Below, piece by piece: positions 1-8,067 of a stretch of DNA of 64,000 nt. The stretch lies in NCBI RefSeq assembly GCF_034931125.1, contig NZ_JAYGHM010000024.1:37406-101405 (forward strand), read 5' to 3'. Position numbers and translations under genes: made by a program. The notes under the pieces were generated by a model, which was not told the DNA's origin, searched no databases, and saw only the letters and a list, made by a program, of their open reading frames with translations. The stretch comes from Rivularia sp034931125 (GTDB lineage: Bacteria > Cyanobacteriota > Cyanobacteriia > Cyanobacteriales > Nostocaceae). Position 1 is the stretch's first letter, and each line of letters begins with the position of its first letter.

Positions 1-112
1 TGGTTTGAGCAACTGCATTTGTACTATTATTAATACCGCTCAATTTGGGTACAGTTAACCCCAGTACTGCCACTCCCACACAGACACATAATGCTTGCTT
101 AAACTCGTTCAT
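1..112 (-). CDS. N-terminal fragment of an exported protein, cut by the window edge
   Basis: An open frame starts with ATG at 112 on the minus strand and runs off the left end of the window. The first 35 residues look like a signal peptide: a short charged start (MNEFKQ), a hydrophobic core (ALCVCVGVAVLGLTV) and an A-x-A-like end (NAVAQ). It lies downstream of and parallel to the ATPase operon at 174-4190, so it may be its last gene. The function cannot be told from this fragment. Confidence 0.5.
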   Translation of the reverse strand, partial: MNEFKQALCVCVGVAVLGLTVPKLSGINNSTNAVAQT

Positions 113-120
113 AGTAAATC

Positions 121-169
121 CAATTACCTATTACCAATTACCTATTACCTATTACCTATTACCAATTAC
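121..169. repeat. Heptanucleotide short tandem repeats (STRR)
   Basis: Seven contiguous copies of CWATTAC (CAATTAC or CTATTAC) lie between the ATPase gene and the next gene. Such 7-bp STRR sequences are known from heterocystous cyanobacteria. A 19-bp direct repeat (CTTAAACTCGTTCATAGTA) at 98-116 and 173-191 brackets the array. It covers both the start codon of one gene and the stop codon of the other. Confidence 0.85.
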
Positions 170-173
170 CAAC

Positions 174-1256
174 TTAAACTCGTTCATAGTAGGGTTTAAT
201 CTTACATTTCGTTCCTATAGTTCCCATCCTTACCAATGCTTCTAAAGGTTGCAGCGCTGCTACAATATTTTCTGCAAACCTAAATCTGCGAGCTACCCTT
301 TTAACTTCCGACTGATCCACCATCAATACAATTTTCGTCGAACTGTTTGCGATCGCCTCATCAGATATTTCCGCATCTCGTTGAGAAGCCAATACCGCAC
401 ATAAACCGTATTTTCTCCCATCACCCAGGATAATTTTTATACTTCTAGAATTTTTAACTTCCTTAGCCTCATCAATGAAAACAAAGCTGCGCGGGGTTTT
501 ATCTTCAATTTCTCCCATAATTCGGTGCGAATCCATTAGTTGTTTGGTCAACGCCTCAGATGCAATGGCTGACAATCCCGGTACTTTTCCTAGTGCTGAT
601 AAATCAAAACGAATGATGGGATGATTTAAGGACGGTTGGGGTTTATCGAAGATGCCGTATTGAAAAGTCGCGGCCAGCTTGAGTTGGAGTTTAACTGATT
701 CCTTACAACCATCCTCAACCCTGGCTTCAATTTCCGAGCGCACGTCAGCAAAGGTTGGTGGTGTGCGAGTCCAGGTGTTGAAGTCATCTTGCACAATTCC
801 CTTGATTCGGTAACAGCTATTAAGGATAGAAATTACCAAACCCTCTTGATTAGCTCCCAATACCAATGCTTTTTTAAATGTCGCAGCCACCGATATTGCT
901 TGCAGATTCGGTCCACCTCCTTTGGTATCCAAGTCAACCACTAATGGGTTAATGCCGTAGGATGATTCCATATCCAGCGGGTAGTAGGTTTCACCGGGTA
1001 GCTCTAAGTCTCCATGAAAGTCAACAATAATTATTCTGACTTCGGGAAATACTTGGGGTAGTTCGTGGGCGATCGCCTTTAATGTCTGGGTTTTACCGCT
1101 ACCGGAAGCACCAATCAAAACAACGTGTCCGTTGGGTAGGGTGACGGGATTCCAGGTAATGTTATCTCCTAGTATTATTCCCTTCGTTGTGACAGTATTA
1201 TCCTTTTTCGCCGAATTGGGTTTTAAAATTGCTGTTGGTAATGGTTTGGGAGGCAT
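174..1256 (-). CDS. HerA/FtsK-superfamily P-loop ATPase
   Basis: A 360-residue ATPase of the HerA/VirB4/FtsK type, the class that pumps DNA or drives conjugation and secretion machines. The Walker A motif GASGSGKT is at residues 49-56. A Walker B with catalytic acid, FVFIDEA, is at 258-264, and a sensor-like segment LASQRD is near 289. No membrane segment is visible, so it is probably cytoplasmic and acts with the membrane proteins encoded upstream. The start codon lies 59 bases inside the preceding gene, which implies translational coupling. No alternative ATG or GTG near the end of that gene fits better. It could be a plasmid mobilisation or DNA-processing motor. The exact subfamily is not recognised. 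Confidence 0.75.
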   Translation of the reverse strand: MPPKPLPTAILKPNSAKKDNTVTTKGIILGDNITWNPVTLPNGHVVLIGASGSGKTQTLKAIAHELPQVFPEVRIIIVDFHGDLELPGETYYPLDMESSYGINPLVVDLDTKGGGPNLQAISVAATFKKALVLGANQEGLVISILNSCYRIKGIVQDDFNTWTRTPPTFADVRSEIEARVEDGCKESVKLQLKLAATFQYGIFDKPQPSLNHPIIRFDLSALGKVPGLSAIASEALTKQLMDSHRIMGEIEDKTPRSFVFIDEAKEVKNSRSIKIILGDGRKYGLCAVLASQRDAEISDEAIANSSTKIVLMVDQSEVKRVARRFRFAENIVAALQPLEALVRMGTIGTKCKIKPYYERV

Positions 1257-2283
1257 TGATAATCCTTATTTGTAAATTTCCTGTGGCAAATTGTTCGCCG
1301 AGTTTTTCGATAACTTGATTAAATGGTGCAGCTTCTAAGTTAACCGAGTCACCCGACAATCTCATATAGGGGAATTGATAGGGGTCTTGATTTAGTTTGA
1401 TACTTTCCGAGTCATCAACGTTAATTTGACCGCTAACAAATACCATTGCCCCAACTCGGTTAAATGGGGTTAGAGCTTCTAATATTTGTTCTTCTTCTAA
1501 AGTTATTGATTCAATATTGGTAATTGCAGCTTTACCCAGGTCAGATGTAATCCGTTCGATAATTATCTGCGAACCCGCTTCTGTCCCAGCTTTATAAATT
1601 TCACCGCTCGCCGACTGGACAATAAACCCCGTACCGTGAGTTTGAATTATTAAAAAATCTCCCTCAACTCTAGAGCGATCGCCCGATCTTACTCCTTTAA
1701 TCTGCGCTTTAATTAAGTTAGTTGAGGCAGATTTGTTATACAAATTCTCCACACCCGACGGATTAGCAATCAATCTGTTAAACTGCGTTAACATTCCTCC
1801 TGAATTATTAATATTAAAAACCGCGAGAGAAATTGCAATCAAAACCACTAATACAAAATACTCAGCATTACTACCCGTTTTTAACCTCAGATTTTTGTTA
1901 CCCGGACAAACACAACGCATTGACGATGGCCAAAACATTTCCACACCACTTATTGTAAATACATCCGCAAACCAACCAAAGAAATAACCAATCGATAAAG
2001 CATAACCAAGGTTCGTAAAACTAGGATTGAATATTACTATTACATACGCGAAAACTGCGATCGCGCCAGATGCAAGTAAACTATGAGTACAACTACGGTG
2101 TGGCATTCTACTCTCAAAAAAACTACTCGCCCAAGGTAAAACCCGACCAGCTATTGAAGTGGAAATATCAATATCGGGAAGAAGACCTGCGATCGCACCT
2201 ACTGCGATCTGAGTTGGGCTTGCTGTTCCTAGTAATAAACTAGTAGCAGTTCCACTAACCAATAAATGTGAGATTCCAAGCAT
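1198..2283 (-). CDS. YdjM-like membrane-bound hydrolase family protein
   Basis: The N-terminal half resembles the YdjM/DUF457 family of membrane-bound metal-dependent hydrolases. It has a hydrophobic start, an LLPDIDI acidic motif at 34-40, the signature HRSCTHS at 62-68 and further membrane segments (around residues 70-115 and 140-155). The C-terminal 190 residues are soluble and not recognised; they look like a beta-rich OB- or SH3-like domain. Canonical YdjM proteins are about 200 residues, so the tail is an addition. The gene sits between two P-loop ATPases, 6 bases after one and overlapping the other, so the three are probably made together and may form one membrane complex. Confidence 0.65.
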   Translation of the reverse strand: MLGISHLLVSGTATSLLLGTASPTQIAVGAIAGLLPDIDISTSIAGRVLPWASSFFESRMPHRSCTHSLLASGAIAVFAYVIVIFNPSFTNLGYALSIGYFFGWFADVFTISGVEMFWPSSMRCVCPGNKNLRLKTGSNAEYFVLVVLIAISLAVFNINNSGGMLTQFNRLIANPSGVENLYNKSASTNLIKAQIKGVRSGDRSRVEGDFLIIQTHGTGFIVQSASGEIYKAGTEAGSQIIIERITSDLGKAAITNIESITLEEEQILEALTPFNRVGAMVFVSGQINVDDSESIKLNQDPYQFPYMRLSGDSVNLEAAPFNQVIEKLGEQFATGNLQIRIINASQTITNSNFKTQFGEKG

Positions 2284-2289
2284 AATAAA

Positions 2290-3294
2290 TTACAGTCTTT
2301 GACTTTCACGTGGTAGTTTATATAACAAACGAGACAGCCCAAGAAAAATAGAAGCAAGAATACTTGAAAATATATATAGTGATTGGTCGTTCATTCCGAC
2401 TCCTATGAATTTCATCACCATAAATATAATTCCAGCAAATAGTATAAAGGGCGTAATATCAAAATAACGATTATGATCGGCTCCTTCAAATTCAAGCCCT
2501 AAATATTCCTCTTCTACAGCTCGTATGGCTAACATTGGATTTCCACCGACACGTTCTTGAAGTTTTGCCAATTCCGATGGCTTTAGCACAATTTCTCTAT
2601 CAATAGTCGCTTGGATCATGATTTCACGAATTGCATATTCTGGTAAAGGTTTAAGTTCAATTCTAGGGATATTAATAAAAATATCGTTGCGTCTTGGATT
2701 GTTTGCCAACACCAATAGCGGGGTTTTGCGCCGCAACTGCTTTAACCACATCCGAAATTTATTATCACAGATATGAGCATCATCAATGATTAAAAAGGTA
2801 GTGTTGTTTTCCAAATAATTCGTAATTGAGTATTTAAGTTCTTCAATACTAAGAGATTTACCTTCTAAGCTTTCTGTAGGTATATTCAACGAATTACAAA
2901 TGTCTAACAGCATCTGTTTAGGTCGAGATGGTTCAACAAAAACAACTGTAAAACCGTCTTTTTCTAAATCAGATACTACCGCCATCGCCAAGGTAGATTT
3001 ACCAGATCCCTCTTTCCCCACCACTAATAGCGAACTATTTGCTAACAATGACGCTTTAATTCGGCTGAGTTCAGCTTGCCTATATAATTTTATTTCCGCA
3101 GTTACATTAGCTTTTGGTGTCTTTTCTATCATATCGTTATCAGTTTCAGTCAATGGTCGTTCTGGTGATGCGGTTTGATTGGGCTGTAATACATCATCAT
3201 CACCATTGGATGACTTTTCAACATGGTTTTTATTTGACGGAATAAATTGCCATAAGCTACCGCACAATACCGCCACCAATGTTGTAATTGTCAT
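2290..3294 (-). CDS. Membrane-anchored AAA/ExeA-like P-loop ATPase
   Basis: A 334-residue protein with an N-terminal hydrophobic stretch, an acidic linker, a P-loop ATPase core and two C-terminal membrane helices (about 280-300 and 305-325). Walker A GKEGSGKST is at 93-101 and Walker B FLIIDDAH at 167-174. The layout recalls ExeA/TniB-type AAA ATPases. The start is uncertain. ATG 3294 lies inside the hydrophobic stretch, and the same frame stays open upstream to about 3437 with a convincing membrane helix (LLNFLVLALVSAIAAANG) but no ATG, GTG or TTG. A non-canonical start or a frameshift from the upstream gene is therefore possible. It is in the same operon as the HerA-like ATPase. Confidence 0.65.
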   Translation of the reverse strand: MTITTLVAVLCGSLWQFIPSNKNHVEKSSNGDDDVLQPNQTASPERPLTETDNDMIEKTPKANVTAEIKLYRQAELSRIKASLLANSSLLVVGKEGSGKSTLAMAVVSDLEKDGFTVVFVEPSRPKQMLLDICNSLNIPTESLEGKSLSIEELKYSITNYLENNTTFLIIDDAHICDNKFRMWLKQLRRKTPLLVLANNPRRNDIFINIPRIELKPLPEYAIREIMIQATIDREIVLKPSELAKLQERVGGNPMLAIRAVEEEYLGLEFEGADHNRYFDITPFILFAGIIFMVMKFIGVGMNDQSLYIFSSILASIFLGLSRLLYKLPRESQRL

Positions 3295-3386
3295 TCCATT
3301 CGCTGCGGCGATCGCACTTACTAGAGCTAATACCAGAAAGTTAAGCAGTTTATCTTTAGCCGATAATTTCCCAGTTAGTACAGTTG

Positions 3387-4190
3387 TTATAGGGTGTCGA
3401 TTACCAACTGGGCGAGAACGTTTGGGTCGTAATAGGGTCTATGGGATAGCGACGTGGAGATGGCTGCCATTTCTGCTTCCTCGATTTCAAGCTGGATTTC
3501 AGGTGGGAGCTTTCCGGGGTTTTCTTCATAAGCTTGAGCAACTTGAATTACTGCCATGCGCTTTGCTTTTACCCGATGCTGTGCTTCTAATTTAATTTGC
3601 TGAATGTCAGCACTACTAAATGTTGTTTCTATCTCCTGCGGTTGTAGTGTACTATTTTGTGCTTGAGTTTTTAGAGAACTGTTTTGTATTACAAGTGAGG
3701 AACAATTTTCTGCGTCATCTTCTGATGTCGATTCTGGGGTTGCTGACAATTTTTGTTCTTCTGTCACGGGTCCCGATGGTTCCGGTATCGGGTAGCCATC
3801 CATCCGTCCGGTAGCCTTGATATGTTCGTGTAATGCGTCCATGTGTGCTGCTTGTCCGGCATCCAGATAAGCCTTGTTCTTAACCTTGTAGGTTGTTATC
3901 CGCAAGTACCGCATCCGACCATACAGTGGGTCGCGACCTATGCCATATTTTTTTAAAAATTCTGATATAGGAATTTTTGAAAAATTTTCCACATTTTGAC
4001 TGTCGCCTACCCTATTGTCTGGCGTAATTAAATTATTGTCTGCCATACTGTCGGGTATAAATTGGTCATTGTCGGATAAACTATTAGGTGTAATTGTATT
4101 AGTAGATTGTGGATTGTCCGGTGAATCATTTGTATTTGTTGCCGTACTGTCTGCCGATAATGACTCGTTATTTTCTATTGTGTCTGCCAT
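3387..4190 (-). CDS. Asp/Asn-rich protein with a putative HTH domain, first gene of operon
   Basis: A 267-residue protein, not a recognised family. Residues 1-65 are low complexity, with recurring ADN/PDN/SDN motifs that are encoded by the DNA repeats at 4001-4190. Residues about 72-125 look like a helical DNA-binding domain: SEFLKKYGIGRDPLYGRMRY, then a MerR-like segment ending YLDAGQAAHMDALHEHI. The C-terminus is helical and charged. Its position at the head of the ATPase operon, overlapping the repeat array, suggests a repressor or origin/centromere-binding protein acting on those repeats. That role is inferred. Confidence 0.55.
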   Translation of the reverse strand: MADTIENNESLSADSTATNTNDSPDNPQSTNTITPNSLSDNDQFIPDSMADNNLITPDNRVGDSQNVENFSKIPISEFLKKYGIGRDPLYGRMRYLRITTYKVKNKAYLDAGQAAHMDALHEHIKATGRMDGYPIPEPSGPVTEEQKLSATPESTSEDDAENCSSLVIQNSSLKTQAQNSTLQPQEIETTFSSADIQQIKLEAQHRVKAKRMAVIQVAQAYEENPGKLPPEIQLEIEEAEMAAISTSLSHRPYYDPNVLAQLVIDTL

Positions 4191-4310
4191 AGAATTAAGA
4201 TTGTCTTATGTTTATAAATTTATTGTCTGGCATACACTACACAAGTTAGTACCGTACAATCACTGATTGTCTGCCAGATAGTATTATTAATATTTATTTG
4301 TCCGGTAAGA
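4001..4310. repeat. Iteron-like array, consensus ATTGTCTGSCAT
   Basis: About twelve copies of a TGTC-centred motif (ATTGTCTGCCAT, ATTGTCTGGC, ATTGTCCGGT and variants) have TGTC starting at 4001, 4016, 4037, 4049, 4070, 4115, 4148, 4181, 4202, 4224, 4268 and 4299. Most intervals (21, 12, 21, 45, 33, 33, 21, 22, 44, 31) are near multiples of one helical turn. The array spans the upstream region and the first 65 codons of the gene at 3387-4190. This is what one expects of iterons, a partition centromere or a cooperative operator. Confidence 0.7.
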
Positions 4311-4585
4311 ACAATATTTACAGTTAGTTGAAAATATAAATATAGCTAATCAATATTACATTTTTTATGAGTTTTTATTATTAGTAAATAATGAGTATAA
4401 AGTATTAGTTGATTGTGGGTTAATTGTTTATCTCAAATTAGAAATACAAGTATCGAACCGTATTGGATCGCGAAGTGAAGAGACTATTCCAAGTTTGCAC
4501 GTTCGCATAGTTATGAAATCTACTCAAACTAGCTTGTGAAAATAACCGCAGTCACGATTGGTGTCAAATCAACACTAATAGTTAA

Positions 4586-4689
4586 AGCCTGAAAAATAGG
4601 GCTAATAAAATAACCCAGCAATGATTCGTAGTCATTACTGGGTCAATTGTTCACCTGCCAGAACGAGCTTCGTAGGAACGTAATGGCAG
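4586..4689 (+). ncRNA. Structured leader with three hairpins
   Basis: Three consecutive stem-loops precede the small gene at 4717. The first is AGCC...GGCT at about 4587-4603. The second has arms ACCCAGCAATGA and TCATTACTGGGT at 4613-4643, one mismatch. The third is CTGCCA...TGGCAG at 4655-4689, with an inner ACGA/TCGT stem. The loop sequence TTCGTAG occurs in both larger hairpins (4625-4631 and 4669-4675). This could be a cis-regulatory leader or a small RNA; no known riboswitch class was recognised. Confidence 0.4.
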
Positions 4690-4716
4690 AAAATATAAAA
4701 TTTTTGATCTTATCTT

Positions 4717-4914
4717 ATGTTATCAAACAATTCTCAAGAAATCTTGGCTGAAACCTACATTGGCGTTCCAGCTACAACTGATATTCCAACTCCCCCGGTA
4801 ATTCAACCAACGCCATATCATTACCTGGCATTACTACCAGCAATTTTGACGGCTTTAACCCCGTTGGTTTTAGGACTGAAGAAAAAAGATAAAGATGATG
4901 ACGACAAAGAATAG
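4717..4914 (+). CDS. Small single-span membrane protein with charged tail
   Basis: A 65-residue protein with a Pro-rich N-terminal half, one hydrophobic helix (YLALLPAILTALTPLVLGL, about 36-54) and a highly charged KKKDKDDDDKE C-terminus. No family recognised. The structured RNA at 4586-4689 ends 27 bases before its ATG, which suggests post-transcriptional control. The charged tail would sit in the cytoplasm if the N-terminus is outside. Confidence 0.5.
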   Translation: MLSNNSQEILAETYIGVPATTDIPTPPVIQPTPYHYLALLPAILTALTPLVLGLKKKDKDDDDKE

Positions 4915-4967
4915 ATAACACTAAGCGATCGCTATCCTAAATAAGTAGGCGATCGCACCCTACTACC

Positions 4968-5507
4968 TTACTTTTTCTCACAACCTATTCCGTTACCATC
5001 GCCGTCAAAACGGTGGGGGTCTGGTGGTAGGACTTTGAAGTTACGTTGTTTAACGTTCGAGCATTGTAAATCGGGTGAATCTTTAGGTATGCATAAATCT
5101 GGGTAAGCAGGGTCACAGTTTTGTCTAAGTGAGATAGTTGAATTATTATTTAGATAAGTAGCAACTGCGATAATTGTCCCGATTACTGTTCCAACTACTG
5201 TTACGATTGTTGCTGTTTTTTCTAAAGATTTCTTTGATTTCTTAGCTGGGGTAAGATGAATTTCTTCAATCTTATTACCCACAGAAGATAGCATAATATT
5301 TCTATTATACTTTTGGTATTCTTCTGCCTCTACACGCATACGCGCTGGAACAGGATCTCCATTTAAATCGGCATTAAATTGATAAAATCCTTCGCTATCA
5401 GAGTGAACGATATATGATTTACCATCAAGTTCGAGAGTTACCTTTGCACTGTCAACAGTTTTATTTTCATTGTCTAACACACGTCCTGTATAAGTATTGC
5501 TAGTCAT
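4968..5507 (-). CDS. Membrane-anchored protein with carboxypeptidase-regulatory-like and Excalibur domains
   Basis: A 179-residue protein in three parts. Residues 1-85 form a beta-sandwich of the carboxypeptidase-regulatory type (TYTGRVLDNENKTVDSAKVTL, GFYQF). Residues about 97-118 are a membrane helix. Residues 132-179 carry a Cys-rich C-terminus ending in DPHRFDGDGNGIGCE, the calcium-binding DxDxDGxxCE signature of Excalibur domains. The Excalibur part is expected outside the membrane. The gene is on its own. Convergent gene 4717-4914 ends 53 bases away, with HIP1 sites between them. Confidence 0.75.
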   Translation of the reverse strand: MTSNTYTGRVLDNENKTVDSAKVTLELDGKSYIVHSDSEGFYQFNADLNGDPVPARMRVEAEEYQKYNRNIMLSSVGNKIEEIHLTPAKKSKKSLEKTATIVTVVGTVIGTIIAVATYLNNNSTISLRQNCDPAYPDLCIPKDSPDLQCSNVKQRNFKVLPPDPHRFDGDGNGIGCEKK

Positions 5508-6243
5508 TTATTTGCCTCGATATAACAAGATAAAATGCTTGAATTGTAGTTTTTTTTAGCCTGAAGATTTACAATCAGACTTAGATAAAAGTAGAACTCA
5601 ACGCAAATGATTTTAAAAATAAATGCGCTCAGGTGAAGTGATATCAGTATTTAGATATGACAAGTAATTTAATACTTATGCTAAAACGCTGAACTCCAAG
5701 AGTTATGCAACGAATTGTCTCGTATTAAAAAACATTTCCTTTAACTAGAAGCCAAGCAAATAGGGGGTAATAATGACTTAAGTATCAAACCACTAACTTT
5801 TACATTATCTACAGGTGTCATCAGTACAATTCCTGAATTTATAGAAATTTTATAAAACTTAATAGATAACACTTCTAGATACTGTTAAACTCTTGATTTT
5901 AAAGCATTCTGGTTTTTTTCTGTGCAAAAAATATTACTTGCAAAACGGAAATAGCCTCAGTAATTATTCTACCTTATTGCCAAGAACGTTATTCCCATTA
6001 TTACAACTGCATTGGTTAAAATTTTGCTCTTGACAAAGAATATAAAAGATATGCGATGCCTATGGCGGAGCGATCGCTCATCGCTTCTTTGGGTGCTGGC
6101 GCTGCGATCGCGCTTGGTCTTGGGATGAGTATTACAGTCGTTTCTCTGAAGGGGCGAGGTAAAATTCATATCGTTTTAGGGTAGGGAGCAGGAGGAAGAT
6201 GCACCTTATAAAGAAAGCAATACGCTGTATTTCCAATGCAACC
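5508..6243. other. Intergenic region without a convincing gene
   Basis: No credible coding frame is seen. The left part is AT-rich. The only notable structure is a GC-rich palindromic repeat cluster at about 6052-6118 (GCGATGCCTATGGCGGAGCG followed by HIP1 sites), of the dispersed type also present at 28337, 32740, 46142 and 51167. Confidence 0.5.
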
Positions 6244-6270
6244 AAAAACCCCAACATCGAGTCGGGGTTT
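6244..6270 (-). terminator. Rho-independent terminator of the peptidoglycan-binding gene
   Basis: Read on the minus strand, a 7-bp GC-rich stem AAACCCC...GGGGTTT is followed by a short T run (TTTTT). It lies 41 bases past the stop codon of the gene at 6312-6593. Confidence 0.6.
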
Positions 6271-6311
6271 ACTTTCAATAAAATATGATTAATATGCGTT
6301 TATATATAGTT

Positions 6312-6593
6312 TTAGCGATCGCTAATAATTACACACATACCCAAAGCTTGCCAAGTCTGGGGTCCAACAATTCCATCGACAAGAACTGTTGGATCATGGT
6401 CATTACCTCTTGCTTGAAATTCTTTAACTGCATCTTCTGTTTTTTTACCAAAAAAACCATCAGCTTTTAAAGAGCCAAAATTATATTGACGTAAACGTGT
6501 TTGTAAAAGTTTTACAGACTCAGAAGCTGTTTTTTGACGGTCATCACGACGTAAAACGGGCATTCTGTGACAGGGGGTTAGTTGGGCTTGCAT
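6312..6593 (-). CDS. Peptidoglycan-binding (PG_binding_1) domain protein
   Basis: A 93-residue protein consisting almost entirely of one PG_binding_1 domain: VKLLQTRLRQYNF, LKADGFFGKKTEDAVKEFQ and VDGIVGPQTWQALG match the repeating helix pattern of the family. There is no signal peptide, so export is unclear. The C-terminus MCVIISDR has one Cys. Such single-domain proteins are common in cyanobacteria and may bind cell-wall murein. It is transcribed alone, with a terminator downstream. Confidence 0.8.
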   Translation of the reverse strand: MQAQLTPCHRMPVLRRDDRQKTASESVKLLQTRLRQYNFGSLKADGFFGKKTEDAVKEFQARGNDHDPTVLVDGIVGPQTWQALGMCVIISDR

Positions 6594-6834
6594 TGTATTG
6601 TTCTCCTAGTTTTTATAGTTGAATTTACTGATAAGCTTAAATTCATTCTGTCATTGTTAAATTCCAGAATTTCAGCAAAAATATCTAAAAAAGCTTTTAA
6701 TTAAATGTTCCCGTCATCTTAGAAGCCGATAAAATATCTTGATATATGGATTGTGGAAGCAAGGCGATCGCTATTCCGGGGCGAGTGTTGATAAGCTTTT
6801 CCTTTCTTGTAGATATTGCACAAAAGTTTATTTA

Positions 6835-6971
6835 AGTAATGCAGTAATGCAGTAATGCAGTAATGCAGCAATTAATTAATGATTGTAGTATAAGCAGTTA
6901 TCTGGTATATAAAGCATTAATCAAACTATCAGCTTAGTTACTCAATGCAGTAATTAATGCAGTAATGCAGT
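6835..6971. repeat. Partition-site octamer repeats upstream of parA
   Basis: Four perfect tandem copies of AGTAATGC fill 6835-6866. Further copies at about 6943-6971 (CAATGC AGTAATTAATGC AGTAATGC AGT) run straight into the parA start codon. The same octamer follows the operon at 7964-7994. Small ParA partition operons usually carry their centromere and operator as short direct repeats upstream. Confidence 0.75.
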
Positions 6972-7616
6972 ATGTCAGTAATATCGTTAATTAACCAAAA
7001 AGGCGGCTGCTCCAAGTCTACAACCGCCGTACATCTAAGCTATTGGCTATCAAAGAAAGGTTATTCCGTCCAGCTTATAGATGCTGATGCCCAAGGTAGT
7101 AGTTCCGTGTGGTTGAAATCGATGGAAGATAATTTAATACCAGTTACGGTATTGCGATCGCCTGACGAGCTATTAGAACAAATCCCCGAACTTACACAAA
7201 AGTGTGACTATTTAGTTGTAGATGGTCCGGCGGGTTTGGCTGAATCTAGTAGAGCCATTTTATTTCGTACCGATTTAGCACTAGTTCCATGTCAGCCTAC
7301 TGGGTTAGATTTGCAATCGGCTAGCGATGCGGTGCGGTTAATTAAGCAAGCTCAATCCGTAAGAGGTGGTGCGCCCAAAGCAGCAATATTTATTAGCCGT
7401 GCGGTGAAAGGGACTAAGTTAAAAGACGAAGCGATCGCATTGTTATCGAAAACTAAAGAAGTGACGGTGTTAAAAACCGTGATTCATCAAAAACAGGCGA
7501 TCGCGGATACTTTTGGTCAAGCGGCAACAATTTGGGGATTATCGGGGCGATCGGCTGCTGATTCGGCGCGGGAGTATGAAAAATTATTTGCAGAAATTGT
7601 GGGGATGATTAAGTGA
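6972..7616 (+). CDS. parA: ParA-family partition ATPase (small, type Ib-like)
   Basis: A 214-residue ParA/MinD-type ATPase that segregates plasmids by forming dynamic patches on the nucleoid. The deviant Walker A KGGCSKST (residues 10-17) has the signature lysine K10 plus K15. Walker A-prime/B elements are IDADAQGSS (36-44) and YLVVDGPAG (near 78). It lacks an N-terminal HTH, as in ParF-type (Ib) proteins, and it is directly followed by a small ribbon-helix-helix gene, as in parFG systems. The ATG lies inside the last octamer repeat, so ribosome and partition-protein binding compete for the same site. Confidence 0.9.
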   Translation: MSVISLINQKGGCSKSTTAVHLSYWLSKKGYSVQLIDADAQGSSSVWLKSMEDNLIPVTVLRSPDELLEQIPELTQKCDYLVVDGPAGLAESSRAILFRTDLALVPCQPTGLDLQSASDAVRLIKQAQSVRGGAPKAAIFISRAVKGTKLKDEAIALLSKTKEVTVLKTVIHQKQAIADTFGQAATIWGLSGRSAADSAREYEKLFAEIVGMIK

Positions 7617-7960
7617 ATAAGAAAAGAAAATCCCTCGATGATACTTTGGCAAGTGAATTTGTTTACGGTGAAAAGGCTGTTGAACCGGAACCAGTAACTA
7701 GTGAGGTTGAGGAAGAAATAATCGAAGAACCAGAACCACCACCTAAAAAAACTACAGCTAAAACAGATAAGACCAAAAAAGCATCAATTATTTCTAAGCT
7801 TCAACAAGGTAGTGAAAAAGAACCAACAGTACGATTAACTGTTGATTTACCGCAGTCGATGCATCGTAAATTGTCTATACTAGCGGCTTCTACTGGTAAG
7901 AAAAAGGCTGAGATTGTAAGGCTTCTGCTGGATGAAGCACTTGAAGAAGTAGATAATTAA
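7613..7960 (+). CDS. ParG-like ribbon-helix-helix centromere-binding protein
   Basis: A 115-residue protein beginning with GTG at 7613, overlapping the parA stop by 4 bases. The first 75 residues are charged, Pro/Glu/Lys-rich and probably flexible, like the mobile tail of ParG. Residues 83-113 (TVRLTVDLPQSMHRKLSILA, AEIVRLLLDEALEE) form a ribbon-helix-helix DNA-binding fold. It is expected to bind the AGTAATGC repeats and stimulate ParA, and probably represses the operon. The assignment rests on fold, size and position. Confidence 0.8.
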   Translation: MNKKRKSLDDTLASEFVYGEKAVEPEPVTSEVEEEIIEEPEPPPKKTTAKTDKTKKASIISKLQQGSEKEPTVRLTVDLPQSMHRKLSILAASTGKKKAEIVRLLLDEALEEVDN

Positions 7961-7963
7961 TTA

Positions 7964-7994
7964 AGTAATGCAGTAATGCAGTAATCAATGCAGC
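7964..7994. repeat. Partition octamer repeats downstream of the par operon
   Basis: Two perfect AGTAATGC copies (7964-7971, 7972-7979) and degenerate continuations (AGTAATCA, ATGCAGC) begin 3 bases after the stop of the ribbon-helix-helix gene. They mirror the upstream array at 6835-6971. Confidence 0.7.
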
Positions 7995-8067
7995 ATTTAG
8001 AAGAAGGAAGGAAAGGGTTTTATATGCTGCCTTTTCCTTCTTAATGTAATAAACAATTATTGTCAGT

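Noticed and set aside
5969..6169. Small minus-strand ORF
   Set aside because: Most of it consists of HIP1 and palindromic repeat sequence translated into Arg/Ser/His-rich residues; no ribosome site.
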